A DNA stretch of 34,140 nucleotides from JAAAOZ01 sp964496595 (GTDB taxonomy: Bacteria > Chloroflexota > Anaerolineae > B4-G1 > SLSP01): positions 1 to 34,140 of the forward strand of contig CAZCAI010000030.1 of NCBI GenBank assembly GCA_964496595.1, written 5' to 3'. The position numbers and the translations under genes are program-made. Below, piece by piece: positions 1 through 9,144 of this stretch; positions within the stretch are counted from its first letter, which is position 1; each line of letters opens with the position of its first letter. The notes beneath the pieces are model-generated. The model worked only from the letters and a program-made list of their open reading frames with translations. It had not been told where the DNA came from and did no database searches.

Positions 1-52
1 TTGCACTGTGCCCTACCTTAACATGGGCAAGTCATACCGGCCTTACAATGAT

Positions 53-826
53 CTATGGCGGGGTTCCTTCGATGAAATAGATCAGCCCGTCGACGATGCC
101 GCGAGCGACGACCTCTGGACGTTCGGTGAGAATCTCGCGGTCGTCTAACATAAAGCCGATCTCAATAATAGCGGCGGGCGTGCTCGGATCAATCTCATAA
201 AAGGCGTGATAGCGGGTCATATCATACGTGATCGTGTGCGGATCAAATTCCAGTCCCGTCCGCGCCTGATAAGCCGCGCTGATACGCTCCACCATATCGG
301 ACTCGGGGCCGGGCACATAGCCGGATTCCACCCGCGCGACTTTGAAGCCGCTCTTACCGGGGACGTTGCACGAGTCCGCGTGGATCGAAAGCAGCGCATC
401 CGCCTTGTAACCATGGAGTCGAATATCGAACTCCTCTAACAGATCCACCTGCCAGCCATGCTGATCCAACAGCGCCACCACGCGCCGGGCGACATCCCGA
501 TTGACATCGACCTCCTGAAGGCCATCGGGACAAATCGCGCCGCTATCACTGCCGGCATGGCCCGCGATGATCCCCACGTGCGGGACCGCCGGCACGGCGG
601 TCGCGACGGGGATGCCGGTGGGCGTCGGCTGCGAGGGAAGCAAGGGGATAATAATCGGCTCGTTTCGCGCCTGCGAAGCGGCCTCGCCTTCTGCGGCGGT
701 CACCGCGATGATGGGCACGAAGCCCAGCGGCACGGCAAAGGCCGCGAGGAATGCGATCAAGACTAACGCTCGAATCGTCCATCCCACGGCCCACTGATCT
801 AAATCAGAAGATGTCTCTCGTTTCAT
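53..826 (-). CDS. N-acetylmuramoyl-L-alanine amidase (Amidase_3 family), membrane-anchored or secreted
   Basis: This 257-aa protein should cleave the amide bond between N-acetylmuramic acid and L-Ala of peptidoglycan outside the membrane. Residues about 18-45 are a long hydrophobic segment (signal anchor), followed by a Pro/Thr-rich linker at about 60-82. The Amidase_3 zinc-site pattern is visible: GHAGSDSGA with H90, E105, SIHAD with H149, and IIEIGFM with E222 as the likely catalytic glutamate. The start is the ATG at 826; no clear Shine-Dalgarno precedes it. It lies 147 bp beyond the last gene of the signalling cluster on the same strand and probably has its own transcript, because an inverted repeat sits between them. 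The fold family is secure; the substrate is inferred from the family. Confidence 0.88.
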   Translation of the reverse strand: MKRETSSDLDQWAVGWTIRALVLIAFLAAFAVPLGFVPIIAVTAAEGEAASQARNEPIIIPLLPSQPTPTGIPVATAVPAVPHVGIIAGHAGSDSGAICPDGLQEVDVNRDVARRVVALLDQHGWQVDLLEEFDIRLHGYKADALLSIHADSCNVPGKSGFKVARVESGYVPGPESDMVERISAAYQARTGLEFDPHTITYDMTRYHAFYEIDPSTPAAIIEIGFMLDDREILTERPEVVARGIVDGLIYFIEGTPP

Positions 827-921
827 AAATAAGTTTACCGAAAAAATCGGAGAAATAATTCAAAATTTTACGCTTAAGAATAATGGTGCACCGTTTTCAT
901 CCTGACGCACAGCTCCTGACG

Positions 922-977
922 GGTAGAGCCGGCCCTCACAAACTCTGATCTATCGGATTGAGGGGCCAGGCTCTACC
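922..977 (-). terminator. Long inverted repeat at the end of the signalling cluster
   Basis: GGTAGAGCC (922-930) pairs with GGCTCTACC (969-977), and GGCCCTCA (931-938) pairs with TGAGGGGCC (959-967) with one bulge, leaving a loop of about 20 nt. The distal arm contains the TAG stop codon of the hydrolase gene. No T-run follows on the minus strand, so this may be an mRNA 3'-end stabiliser or a factor-dependent stop rather than a classical intrinsic terminator. Confidence 0.5.
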
Positions 978-1761
978 GCATACGACGTTTCCACTCGTCT
1001 TTCACCTCGATGGCGTCCCAATTATCTTGATTGATCAAGAAGTCGCGCAGGAGACGATTGAACTTGCTGGTCTCTTCCAACATCGGATAGTGCTGCGAAT
1101 TATTGAAGATAAAGGAATAGACATTGTAATCTAAATCCTCTAAAATTGATTCGTCCGGTGTCTGAATAATTGGATCTTCACGCCCATACACCAGCAAAAT
1201 CGGCAGATCCATCTCATAAAAGAGATCGATGAGATCTAAGTCTTTCACGGACTGCACGCTTTTCGCGACGGCTGTACCATCCGTCTTTGCGGCCTCCATA
1301 TCCACCTCTTCGTAGGATTTGAGGCGCCGGCCCAGAATCGCTTTAGCGGGATTTTCACCGCCGCTGAAGCCGCTCAGCGAGCGGGCGATATCACTGCCCA
1401 TCAGCGGCATATTGACCGTTAAGAGTTGCTCCACGCGGTCGGCATGGGTCAGAGCAAAGTTTACGCCCACAATGCCACCCAGGCCATGCCCAATGACGGG
1501 CACTTTGCCAATCCCCATTTGATCCATGAACATCTCAAGTTGGGCCACATACCCACTGATGCTATAGCGCGTCGTGATCTTATCTGAATCTCCAAATCCC
1601 CAGAAATCCAAAGCATAGGCTCGATACGAAGACGACATATCGACCATCGTAGGCACCCAGTATCGCCACGATCCTAGCCAATCGTGGAGGAACAACAAGG
1701 GCTTACCGCGCCCTAATGCCTCGTAGTGAACCAGACTACTTTCGAGGATAATAGCACTCAT
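973..1761 (-). CDS. Alpha/beta hydrolase-fold protein lacking the nucleophile serine
   Basis: This 262-aa single-domain alpha/beta hydrolase is a clear paralogue of the 262-aa hydrolase at 12190-12978. They share VHYE, the HDWLGSWRYW oxyanion region and DFWGFGDS, and align without gaps to residue 93. The usual GxSxG nucleophile elbow reads GHGLGG here, so residue 93 is Gly (codon GGC) where the paralogue has Ser. The acid (D196 in GREDP) and histidine (H224 in SQHYPMLEE) are kept. Loss of only the nucleophile in an otherwise intact frame suggests a non-hydrolytic binding role or a recent inactivating change. Its ATG is 25 bp after the receiver gene, preceded by a GGGGGAG ribosome site, so it is probably the last gene of the cluster. 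Confidence 0.85.
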   Translation of the reverse strand: MSAIILESSLVHYEALGRGKPLLFLHDWLGSWRYWVPTMVDMSSSYRAYALDFWGFGDSDKITTRYSISGYVAQLEMFMDQMGIGKVPVIGHGLGGIVGVNFALTHADRVEQLLTVNMPLMGSDIARSLSGFSGGENPAKAILGRRLKSYEEVDMEAAKTDGTAVAKSVQSVKDLDLIDLFYEMDLPILLVYGREDPIIQTPDESILEDLDYNVYSFIFNNSQHYPMLEETSKFNRLLRDFLINQDNWDAIEVKDEWKRRMR

Positions 1762-1785
1762 AGGCTAAACTCCCCCCTTGCTTAT

Positions 1786-2163
1786 TTAGGCTTTTCCCAA
1801 TTCTTTTAAAATCTTCTTTACTTGTGCTGTCAATTCATCGGGCGCAAATGGCTTGAGGATGTAATCCATCGCGCCAGCTTCTAACCCTTCTTGAATCTCG
1901 CTCTCTTGGCCCTTGGCAGAAAGAAACACGACCGGAATATCCTCAGTTTCGGGCAGCTTCTTCAGAGCGTCGCAAGCTTGATAGCCCGTCATACGGGGCA
2001 TTCGCACATCCATCAAGATGAGATCCGGCTGCATCTGAGGGGCCTTCTTCACAGCATCTTCCCCATTGCTGGCCAGTTCCACATCGAAGCCTGCAAAGCG
2101 CAATGTGAAAGCGATCAATTCTCGAATATCTCGTTCGTCTTCAGCAACCAGGATCTTAATCAT
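1786..2163 (-). CDS. Single-domain response regulator (CheY-like receiver)
   Basis: This 125-aa protein is a receiver domain alone, with no output domain. It has the acidic pair E8/D9, phospho-acceptor D52 in LILMDVRMP, the Thr/Ser position at S82, and the conserved lysine K104 in LKPF, so it looks phosphorylatable. It starts 15 bp after the stop of the 1992-aa hybrid kinase, with AAGGAGT upstream, so it is almost certainly cotranscribed. It is a natural partner for phosphotransfer from that kinase, whose own second receiver is degenerate. A free CheY-like protein would act by protein-protein contact; the target cannot be told from the sequence. Confidence 0.92.
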   Translation of the reverse strand: MIKILVAEDERDIRELIAFTLRFAGFDVELASNGEDAVKKAPQMQPDLILMDVRMPRMTGYQACDALKKLPETEDIPVVFLSAKGQESEIQEGLEAGAMDYILKPFAPDELTAQVKKILKELGKA

Positions 2164-2177
2164 TCGCCTACTACTCC

Positions 2178-5100
2178 TTAACTTACATCATTGCCGTTAT
2201 AAACTAAATGCGCTAACCTCGCGGCTAATTCATCCGCAGGCAGCGGTTGAGCTAAAAGTTGCGAAATCTCCAGCGTGTCTCCTGGGGTCGCCATCCCCGG
2301 CCCTGCAATGTGGTGCGCCGTGAAGACGACCGGAATGTCAGAAGTCTCTGGATCGCGTCTCAAATGCTCTAAAATTTGATACCCATCCATATCAGATAAC
2401 TCGAGTCCCAAAACCACCAGGGCGGGATGTAAGTTCTGCGCCAATTTGAGGGCCTGCATCCCCCCGGTGGCCGTCCGCACCCGCATACCTTGCGAGTGCA
2501 GCGCCAGGCGAAGTTTACGCAACGTCTCTTGATCATCATCCACCACTAAGATGGTATCCTCAGCCTTTTTCAACGTGCGCTTGACGACGCGGATCAATTT
2601 TTCCTCATCGATGGGCTTGGTCAAGTACTCGACGGCCCCAAAGCGCATCCCGCGCGCCTCGTCCGAGATGACGGAGACCACGACAACGGGAATATCCGCC
2701 GTCTCTGGCTGCGCTCGCAGTTGCCGCAATACCTCGAAGCCGTTGGTGTCCGGCAGCCGAATATCCAGCGAGATCAAATCCGGCGTCAACTCCTGGGCGA
2801 GGCGCACTGCCTCCTCACCGGATGTCGCGAGCTTGACCCGAAATCCTTCATGCCCCAGCGTCATACACAGCAGATTACCAATATCGGGGTCATCTTCCAC
2901 CACCAACACGGTGAAGGCCCGAGGCTTCTCCGTCAACCAATCATCGGGGGTCTTGCCGACGTCCTCCGTCGGCTCGCCCTCAGCCAGCGGCATTGTGAAG
3001 GTGAAGATGCTCCCCTCACCCAACTCGCTCTCCAGAAAGATCTCCCCGCCGTGCAATTGAATGAGCGAGACGGTGATCGCCAGCCCCAAGCCGGTGCCGG
3101 TGACCTCCTCCGTCAGGGTGCTTTCCTCGCGGAAGAAGCGCTCGAAGATGCGGCGCTGGTTCGCCAGCGCGATACCGATCCCCGTATCCGCAACGGCCAC
3201 GTGCATCATCGCATCGCGCACGTAGGCGTACACGCAAATCTCACCTTTGGGAGTGTATTTATAGGCGTTCCCCACCAGGTTGACCAAAATCTGGGTGAGC
3301 CGATTGCGATCTGCCTGAACCTTCGGCAACGATTCTGGTATCACACTGCGCAGCGCCAGCCCCTTTTCTTGCACTTTGGGGAGCAACATCTCTAACACTT
3401 CTTCGATCCGCTCCGCCATCGACAACGGCTCGCGCTCCAACTCGAAGCGCCCGGTCTCGATCCGCGAGATGTCCAACAGGTCATTGACCAGGTTGGTCAG
3501 CCGATCGGCGTTCGATTGCACTTTCTTCAAGAAGTTTTCTTGCTGCGGCTCGAGCGCTCCGACCGCGCCCATCAACAACAGATCGACGTATCCCTTGACC
3601 GACGTCATCGGTGTGCGCAACTCGTGCGAGACGGTAGAGACAAACTCGTTCTTCGCCCGCTCCGCCTCGACCTCGCGGGTGATGTCGCGGAAGACCGAGA
3701 CCACGCCCAAAAACTCTATCGAGGGTGAGACGACGGGCGAAAGGTGGACGCTGACGATACGCTTCCCGATCTCCAACTGCTGCGCCATAAATTCGTCCGA
3801 CCCACAGCTCTCTGGGTTCTGCTTCCACGCCTGGATCTGAGCGAGCCACGCCCGCGCCGAACTGCCATACAATCCCAAAATTTCATCCTGGAAACGGCCC
3901 AAAGCTTGTGTTCTCGGTAGTGAGAAGATGCGTTCCGCCGCCGCGTTGAAGAGCGTTACTCGACCGTTGGCATCCGCCATCATCACGCCGTCCGCGATGC
4001 CTTCCAGGATCGCCTGATTCTTCGCGGCCTCGATCTGCTGGGTGCGCAACATCACGCCCAAGCGCTCGGCCTGCTCGCGGATGTAACGATGGAGTTCGGC
4101 GTTGTTGAGCGCGTTGTGGGTCTGCATCGCGGCGGCTTCCACCAGCCGCACGCCGTGTTCATCAAACGCGCCCGTTTCCGCCGATTGCAACATAATCACG
4201 CCTAACGGCTCATCTTCGCTGCCGATGATGGGGACGACGATGACCGAACGGACGTCGCCGTTCAAAGCCGGGTCCCAACGCTCATCCTTCAAGACGTCCG
4301 CGATCACCACCGGCTCCTGATGCTCCAGAACCCATCCCACCACGCCGGTCCGGGGCGAGAAGGGCGCCAACTTGCCGCCGGGCGGGATGGGTTCCGTCTC
4401 GCCAATCGCGGCTTGATACGATAATTGCGTGCGGCTCTCATTCAACAGCATCACCGAGCTTTTGGAAGCCTTGACCGCCCGCTGGAGCAAGGCCAATGCC
4501 TGGCTCAACACCCGGTCGATATCCAGGCTGGAGACCAACTCAGAGGCGATCTGATAGAGCACATTAGAACGATCCCGCTGCAAGCGTAAATCCTCCAGCG
4601 CCTCCGCCAATTCCTCCGTGCGCTCCTCGACGCGCACCTCCAGCTCCTCGCTGAAGCGATTGACCTGATCGAAGAGGCGCGCATTCTCCACCGCCACGGA
4701 GACTTGATCGGCCAGCGCGGTCAGCGTCGCGACCTCCGTCGGAGAGAAATCCCCCTTCTTTTCACGATCCGCGGTCAATACGCCGACGGTCCGCTCCTCC
4801 ACCTGAAGCGGCACCATGATGCACGCGCCCACGGCCATCGGCCCCGCCCGGAAGCGGGGGTCGGATGCCGTGTCCTCGATCACCAATGGCATCCCCGTCT
4901 GCGCCACCGTCCCGACCAATCCGCCCTCCTCGCCGAAGGCGACAGTGTCGAGTTCCTCCACATCGTAGCCGCCGGCGGCCAGGGGGATGAATAGTTTTCC
5001 ACTCTCATTCCGCAAGAAGATAGTCGCGTAATCGTATCCCAACACATCGGTCACGGAGTCCACGACCGTCTCCAGTACCAGCGACAAATCCAACTTGGTC

Positions 5101-8100
5101 GTGATGGAACGGTTCAGCTCGTTGAACAACCGCAACGTCGCTACCTGCCGGCGTAAATCCTGCACCAGGCGATGGTTCTCGATAGCCAAGGCTACTTGCC
5201 CGGCGAAGATCTCGGCCACCTCCGCTTTACGCGCCGTCGGCGCGCGCCCGTTCCGGGGCTTATCGAGCGACATAATGCCTACAATGTCGCCGCGACTACC
5301 GAGCAGCGGCACGACGAACGCATCTAATTTGTGCCACATTCCGTTGAGATCGGTCGCTTCGACATCCTCCGGCACAAAGATGTCTAAGTCATCGATCAAA
5401 TGAGATTGCTCGGCGGGGATATAGTAGCTGCGCCCTAGCTTGAACTCCTCTTGGAAAAGGGTTTTGACCACCGACCAGGGCTGGCGCACCGTCTTCATCC
5501 GCTCTAGCTCGGCCAGGGGAATGCCGGCGCCGGCTACGCGCCGCAAAGCGTCCCCCTCCAACACACTGATCAGGACAATATCGAAACCTGTGCCTTCCTG
5601 AACCGCGTAGGCCACATCCAGCAAGGTGTCTTCCAAGGGCCGATCGGAGCGCATCGTGCGGCTGGCCTCCAACAGGAGCGACATCTGTTCGGCGCGTTGC
5701 CGCATCAATTCCCCGCGTCGCACCTGATCCTGGAAATTCCGCGCGTTCCCCACAGCAATGGACGTCTGGGTCGAAAGTCCCTCGACGAACTCTAACACGA
5801 CCGGGGGGAAGGCGTACGGCTGATTGCTGCGCAGGACAATCGCCGCTGCCATGCGCTTCTCGTAGAAGACGGGGGCCGCCAGTACAGAGCGCGCCTGCGC
5901 GGGGAAACTATCCGCGTCCTCTCGTGTCTTCACATCTGGCAGATAAACGGTCTCTTGACGTTCCTCAAAACGTGCAAAGAGGGCATCTGGCGCGGGATTT
6001 TGAATAATCCCCAGCACTTGATCTAAGGTGGCGGTGTCGTAGCCCTGCGAGGTGCGCAACTGAGGCTGCTCCCCCTCCCAGACGACGATAAATCCGGTGT
6101 CCGCCCCCGAAAATTGAACGGCTTCCTCTAACACGACGCGAAGTATGTAATCCAAGTCGACGGTCGATGTGATTTCTCGCGTCACCCGTTGCAGCGACTC
6201 CAACGCCTCCAGGCGGCGGTGCAATTCTACATCCGTCTGGGTATACAAGCGTGCATTCTCAATCGCGATGGCGGCCTGCTCGGCTAAGATGCGCAACAAG
6301 TTCAACTCATCATCGGTGAAGGTATGCGGCTCGATAAATTGCACCGAGAGCATCCCCAGCGCCTGGTTCCCCCGCCGGAGCGGCAGATCGGCAAAAGCCC
6401 GGAAGCCCTCAATAACGGCCATCGGCGCCACGCCCGAAGATTCCGGTTCTTTCTGGACATCAAATGAGACGTACATCTCATTCGCGGCCACGACGTGCCC
6501 GCGCCCGCCGCGCGCAACCGGCAAGTCGCGCGACTCCTCCCAGTAGCGCTCCGACACGCCCTCCGCCGCCGCTAAACTCAACGACTCGCGCTCTGGATCA
6601 AGCACAAAGATGGCCGTGCGCTGACATGCCAATATCTCCGATACGGTCGCGACAATCGTGTTGAGCACGGCGTCCACATCCAACGAAGCGCCCATCGTGG
6701 AGGCCACGGAGACCAGCGAGCGTAGTTGCTCCGTGCGCTCCTGCATCTGGGCCACCAACTGCGAGCTATGCACCATCCCCGAAATTTGGGAGGCCAACAT
6801 CGCTAAGAGGTGCGCGTCCTCTGATGTGAAGTCCTGTTTATCCTGGGGATTGCCAACAAGGATAAAGCCGACGTGCTCGCCGCCGGTTTCCAGCGCGACG
6901 ACCAACATCTGATGGATATCGCATGCCCGGGCCGTCTCATCCAATCCTAACGCCGCGATCGTTGCGTCTGTTTGTGCATCGTCGACCAGCCAATAAAAGC
7001 GGTCGCCCCATTTTTGATCCCAACGTTGTTCCCCCGGATAGGGAACGATCAAGCGCTCGCGACATGCTTCTGGCAGGCCTAAGAGCGGCGCGCGCGCTAC
7101 CATCGCAGATCGTTCCGCATCGTACACCAGGATGCCCGCGACCTCGGCGGCGGTGACCTCCGCCACGCGCTTCACAATCTCGGCGAAGAACGCATCCGGA
7201 TCGCTGGCCCGGCCCACGGCCCGCACAATGTGCCGTAGGCGCTCCAGCATCTCCACGCGATTCTGAGAAGATTCATATAGCCGCGCGTTCTCGATGGCGG
7301 TCGCTGCCTGTCCGGCGAATAATTCCGCTAACCTTTGATCATGCGCGGAGAAGCGCCCGACGTCGGTCGCGGCAATTTCCAGCGTCCCGACCAATTCACC
7401 TCTGGAAATCAACGGAACGCCCAAGAAGGACCGTAACCCTGGTCCCAACGTATCGTTCTTAGGTCGCACAGCCTCAAAATCAGCGATGTCATCGATGCGC
7501 AAGGCCCGACGCTCCCGCGCCAGCCAACCGCTCAATCCCTCATCCAATTCGTAGACGGCTCCTCGCAGATCGATTTCTTGCCACGCGGGAGAGTTCGCAA
7601 ATTGAGCTTGCCCGATCAACACATTGCGCTTCGCATCGAAAAGCGTAATTTCCCCCACATCGTAAGGAACCAGGTTAGCGAGCGAGGTCAGCACGACGTT
7701 CAGGGTCGATTCTAATTCTAAATTCTCACCCAACCGCTGGCCCATCGCGTGCAACGTGGCCATCTCTTGGACCTGATCATCCGCCGCTTCCATTGAGGCC
7801 GCATCAGAAAAGGCCCTGGCGAGCGCGGCTGTGGAGATTTCCCCGGCAAGGAAGCGCTGTCGATACTCGCCACGCACCATCCATGCCGCCCCCGCGATTA
7901 AGACAGAGGCGAACAGAGCGTCCGGCCACAATCGAACGTCCGCGATCACCGCCGGCAGCATGCAGAGCATGCTCACGCCGAGAGCGATCCGCCCGCCCGG
8001 CCATCGCCAGCGCAGCGTAGCCAGTATGGTGGGAATGACGAACGCATAAAATCCCAGTGGAGCCATAGCGCCCAGATAGATAGCAGCGAGCGCTAAAACG

Positions 8101-8156
8101 CCACTCAGGAACGTTCCCCATCCCAGATATTGCAGGGAAATACGCTTCTTCTTCAT
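2178..8156 (-). CDS. Giant hybrid sensor histidine kinase: 4 TM, 7 GAF, PAS, HisKA, HATPase, 2 receivers
   Basis: This 1992-aa protein begins with about four hydrophobic segments (residues 11-93). Seven GAF-like domains follow at about 148-295, 318-466, 492-640, 667-810, 840-1000, 1022-1164 and 1210-1355, most ending in an AIENARL-type helix. A coiled coil lies at about 1165-1200 and a PAS domain at 1380-1495. The HisKA domain has H1511 in the SHELRTPM motif. The HATPase domain has NLVGNAYKYTP, DTGIGI and GTGLGLAI. Receiver 1 is intact (D1798 in LDIRLPD). Receiver 2 is degenerate: the phospho-acceptor position is G1917 in VVLGLEL and the conserved lysine is Q1970 in AQPL. The start ATG has GGGAG upstream. 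Flanking receivers on both sides suggest a phosphorelay hub. Ligands of the GAF domains are unknown. Confidence 0.95.
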   Translation of the reverse strand: MKKKRISLQYLGWGTFLSGVLALAAIYLGAMAPLGFYAFVIPTILATLRWRWPGGRIALGVSMLCMLPAVIADVRLWPDALFASVLIAGAAWMVRGEYRQRFLAGEISTAALARAFSDAASMEAADDQVQEMATLHAMGQRLGENLELESTLNVVLTSLANLVPYDVGEITLFDAKRNVLIGQAQFANSPAWQEIDLRGAVYELDEGLSGWLARERRALRIDDIADFEAVRPKNDTLGPGLRSFLGVPLISRGELVGTLEIAATDVGRFSAHDQRLAELFAGQAATAIENARLYESSQNRVEMLERLRHIVRAVGRASDPDAFFAEIVKRVAEVTAAEVAGILVYDAERSAMVARAPLLGLPEACRERLIVPYPGEQRWDQKWGDRFYWLVDDAQTDATIAALGLDETARACDIHQMLVVALETGGEHVGFILVGNPQDKQDFTSEDAHLLAMLASQISGMVHSSQLVAQMQERTEQLRSLVSVASTMGASLDVDAVLNTIVATVSEILACQRTAIFVLDPERESLSLAAAEGVSERYWEESRDLPVARGGRGHVVAANEMYVSFDVQKEPESSGVAPMAVIEGFRAFADLPLRRGNQALGMLSVQFIEPHTFTDDELNLLRILAEQAAIAIENARLYTQTDVELHRRLEALESLQRVTREITSTVDLDYILRVVLEEAVQFSGADTGFIVVWEGEQPQLRTSQGYDTATLDQVLGIIQNPAPDALFARFEERQETVYLPDVKTREDADSFPAQARSVLAAPVFYEKRMAAAIVLRSNQPYAFPPVVLEFVEGLSTQTSIAVGNARNFQDQVRRGELMRQRAEQMSLLLEASRTMRSDRPLEDTLLDVAYAVQEGTGFDIVLISVLEGDALRRVAGAGIPLAELERMKTVRQPWSVVKTLFQEEFKLGRSYYIPAEQSHLIDDLDIFVPEDVEATDLNGMWHKLDAFVVPLLGSRGDIVGIMSLDKPRNGRAPTARKAEVAEIFAGQVALAIENHRLVQDLRRQVATLRLFNELNRSITTKLDLSLVLETVVDSVTDVLGYDYATIFLRNESGKLFIPLAAGGYDVEELDTVAFGEEGGLVGTVAQTGMPLVIEDTASDPRFRAGPMAVGACIMVPLQVEERTVGVLTADREKKGDFSPTEVATLTALADQVSVAVENARLFDQVNRFSEELEVRVEERTEELAEALEDLRLQRDRSNVLYQIASELVSSLDIDRVLSQALALLQRAVKASKSSVMLLNESRTQLSYQAAIGETEPIPPGGKLAPFSPRTGVVGWVLEHQEPVVIADVLKDERWDPALNGDVRSVIVVPIIGSEDEPLGVIMLQSAETGAFDEHGVRLVEAAAMQTHNALNNAELHRYIREQAERLGVMLRTQQIEAAKNQAILEGIADGVMMADANGRVTLFNAAAERIFSLPRTQALGRFQDEILGLYGSSARAWLAQIQAWKQNPESCGSDEFMAQQLEIGKRIVSVHLSPVVSPSIEFLGVVSVFRDITREVEAERAKNEFVSTVSHELRTPMTSVKGYVDLLLMGAVGALEPQQENFLKKVQSNADRLTNLVNDLLDISRIETGRFELEREPLSMAERIEEVLEMLLPKVQEKGLALRSVIPESLPKVQADRNRLTQILVNLVGNAYKYTPKGEICVYAYVRDAMMHVAVADTGIGIALANQRRIFERFFREESTLTEEVTGTGLGLAITVSLIQLHGGEIFLESELGEGSIFTFTMPLAEGEPTEDVGKTPDDWLTEKPRAFTVLVVEDDPDIGNLLCMTLGHEGFRVKLATSGEEAVRLAQELTPDLISLDIRLPDTNGFEVLRQLRAQPETADIPVVVVSVISDEARGMRFGAVEYLTKPIDEEKLIRVVKRTLKKAEDTILVVDDDQETLRKLRLALHSQGMRVRTATGGMQALKLAQNLHPALVVLGLELSDMDGYQILEHLRRDPETSDIPVVFTAHHIAGPGMATPGDTLEISQLLAQPLPADELAARLAHLVYNGNDVS

Positions 8157-8236
8157 AACTCCCAGGATTAGGCTATCGTCAAGACCCAGTCGATGAGCAC
8201 AGAGCTAATACAACGCCTCCTCAGAGGCCACTGAAA

Positions 8237-9124
8237 TTAGCTCGTCTGGCGTCGCGCTTCGGCTGCCGCCTCTGTGATCTCCCGAATATCAGCAAACGGG
8301 CCATCTTCAGCGGTGAGGGTCCCAATGGATAAGCTCATCAAGGACACCTTCTTATCACTGCCATCGTCGGCCTTCACCACGATGTACCCTTGTTGACGGG
8401 CCATAAAATCGTAGTGAGTTCCCACGTTCTGTGAGAAGCGCTCTTGCAGCTCTTCTTTAATCGGTTCGATCAAATCCTTGCGCGTGATGATCCAGAAATC
8501 ATCACCGCCGATATGCCCGACGAAATCGTCTGCTGTGCCCAACTCGTCGATGACGTCGTTCAAGAGCATGCCCGTAAAGCGCAGAACCTCTTCGCCGGCC
8601 ACGAAGCCATACACCTCATTAAAGGCGTTCAGGCCATGGATGCCGATGTAGAGAATTCCCCAATCCTCTTGGCGCATAATCTCGCGTAGTTGCTCCTCGA
8701 TCAGCCGGCCACTGGGTAACCCGGTGCTCGGACTGGTAAGGCTCGCGATTTCGGCGCTCTTGATTGTGTTGCGCACACGCAAGCGCAGCTCTTCCACATC
8801 GAAGGGCTTAGTGATGTAGTCATCGGCGCCTAATTCCAACCCATGGATCTTGTCACTACGTTCATCTTTCTGGGTTAGGAAGATGATGGGGATGTGACTG
8901 GTGCGCAGGTTCGTGCGCAACTGCCGACAAACTTCGTACCCGTCGATATCGGGCAGCATGATGTCCAACACGATCACGTTGGGCATCTTCTGTCGGGTCA
9001 TCTCCAATGCCACACCACCTCTAGGCGCTACGTAGACTTCATATCCTTGTGATTTGAAGTAAAGCTGCAACATATTAGAGATGTCAAAATCATCCTCTAC
9101 GACTAGAATGCGGCCTTCACTCAT
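8237..9124 (-). CDS. Response regulator with receiver and degenerate GGDEF-like domain
   Basis: This 295-aa protein has a canonical N-terminal receiver (E10/D11/D12, phospho-acceptor D54 in VLDIMLPD, K106 in TKPF). A C-terminal domain at about 125-290 resembles GGDEF diguanylate cyclases: STGLPSGR where these have LTGLPNRR, FNEVYG, and GGDDF (206-210) where active enzymes have GG(D/E)EF. The Asp in place of the catalytic Glu, together with the divergent front motif, suggests weak or absent cyclase activity; it may bind GTP or c-di-GMP or act as a scaffold. A strong AGGAGGT precedes the ATG. It lies between the acyl-ACP reductase homologue (21 bp) and the giant kinase (80 bp), so it is a likely phosphorylation target of that kinase. 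Confidence 0.9.
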   Translation of the reverse strand: MSEGRILVVEDDFDISNMLQLYFKSQGYEVYVAPRGGVALEMTRQKMPNVIVLDIMLPDIDGYEVCRQLRTNLRTSHIPIIFLTQKDERSDKIHGLELGADDYITKPFDVEELRLRVRNTIKSAEIASLTSPSTGLPSGRLIEEQLREIMRQEDWGILYIGIHGLNAFNEVYGFVAGEEVLRFTGMLLNDVIDELGTADDFVGHIGGDDFWIITRKDLIEPIKEELQERFSQNVGTHYDFMARQQGYIVVKADDGSDKKVSLMSLSIGTLTAEDGPFADIREITEAAAEARRQTS

Positions 9125-9144
9125 TCTTTACCTCCTACCAACCG

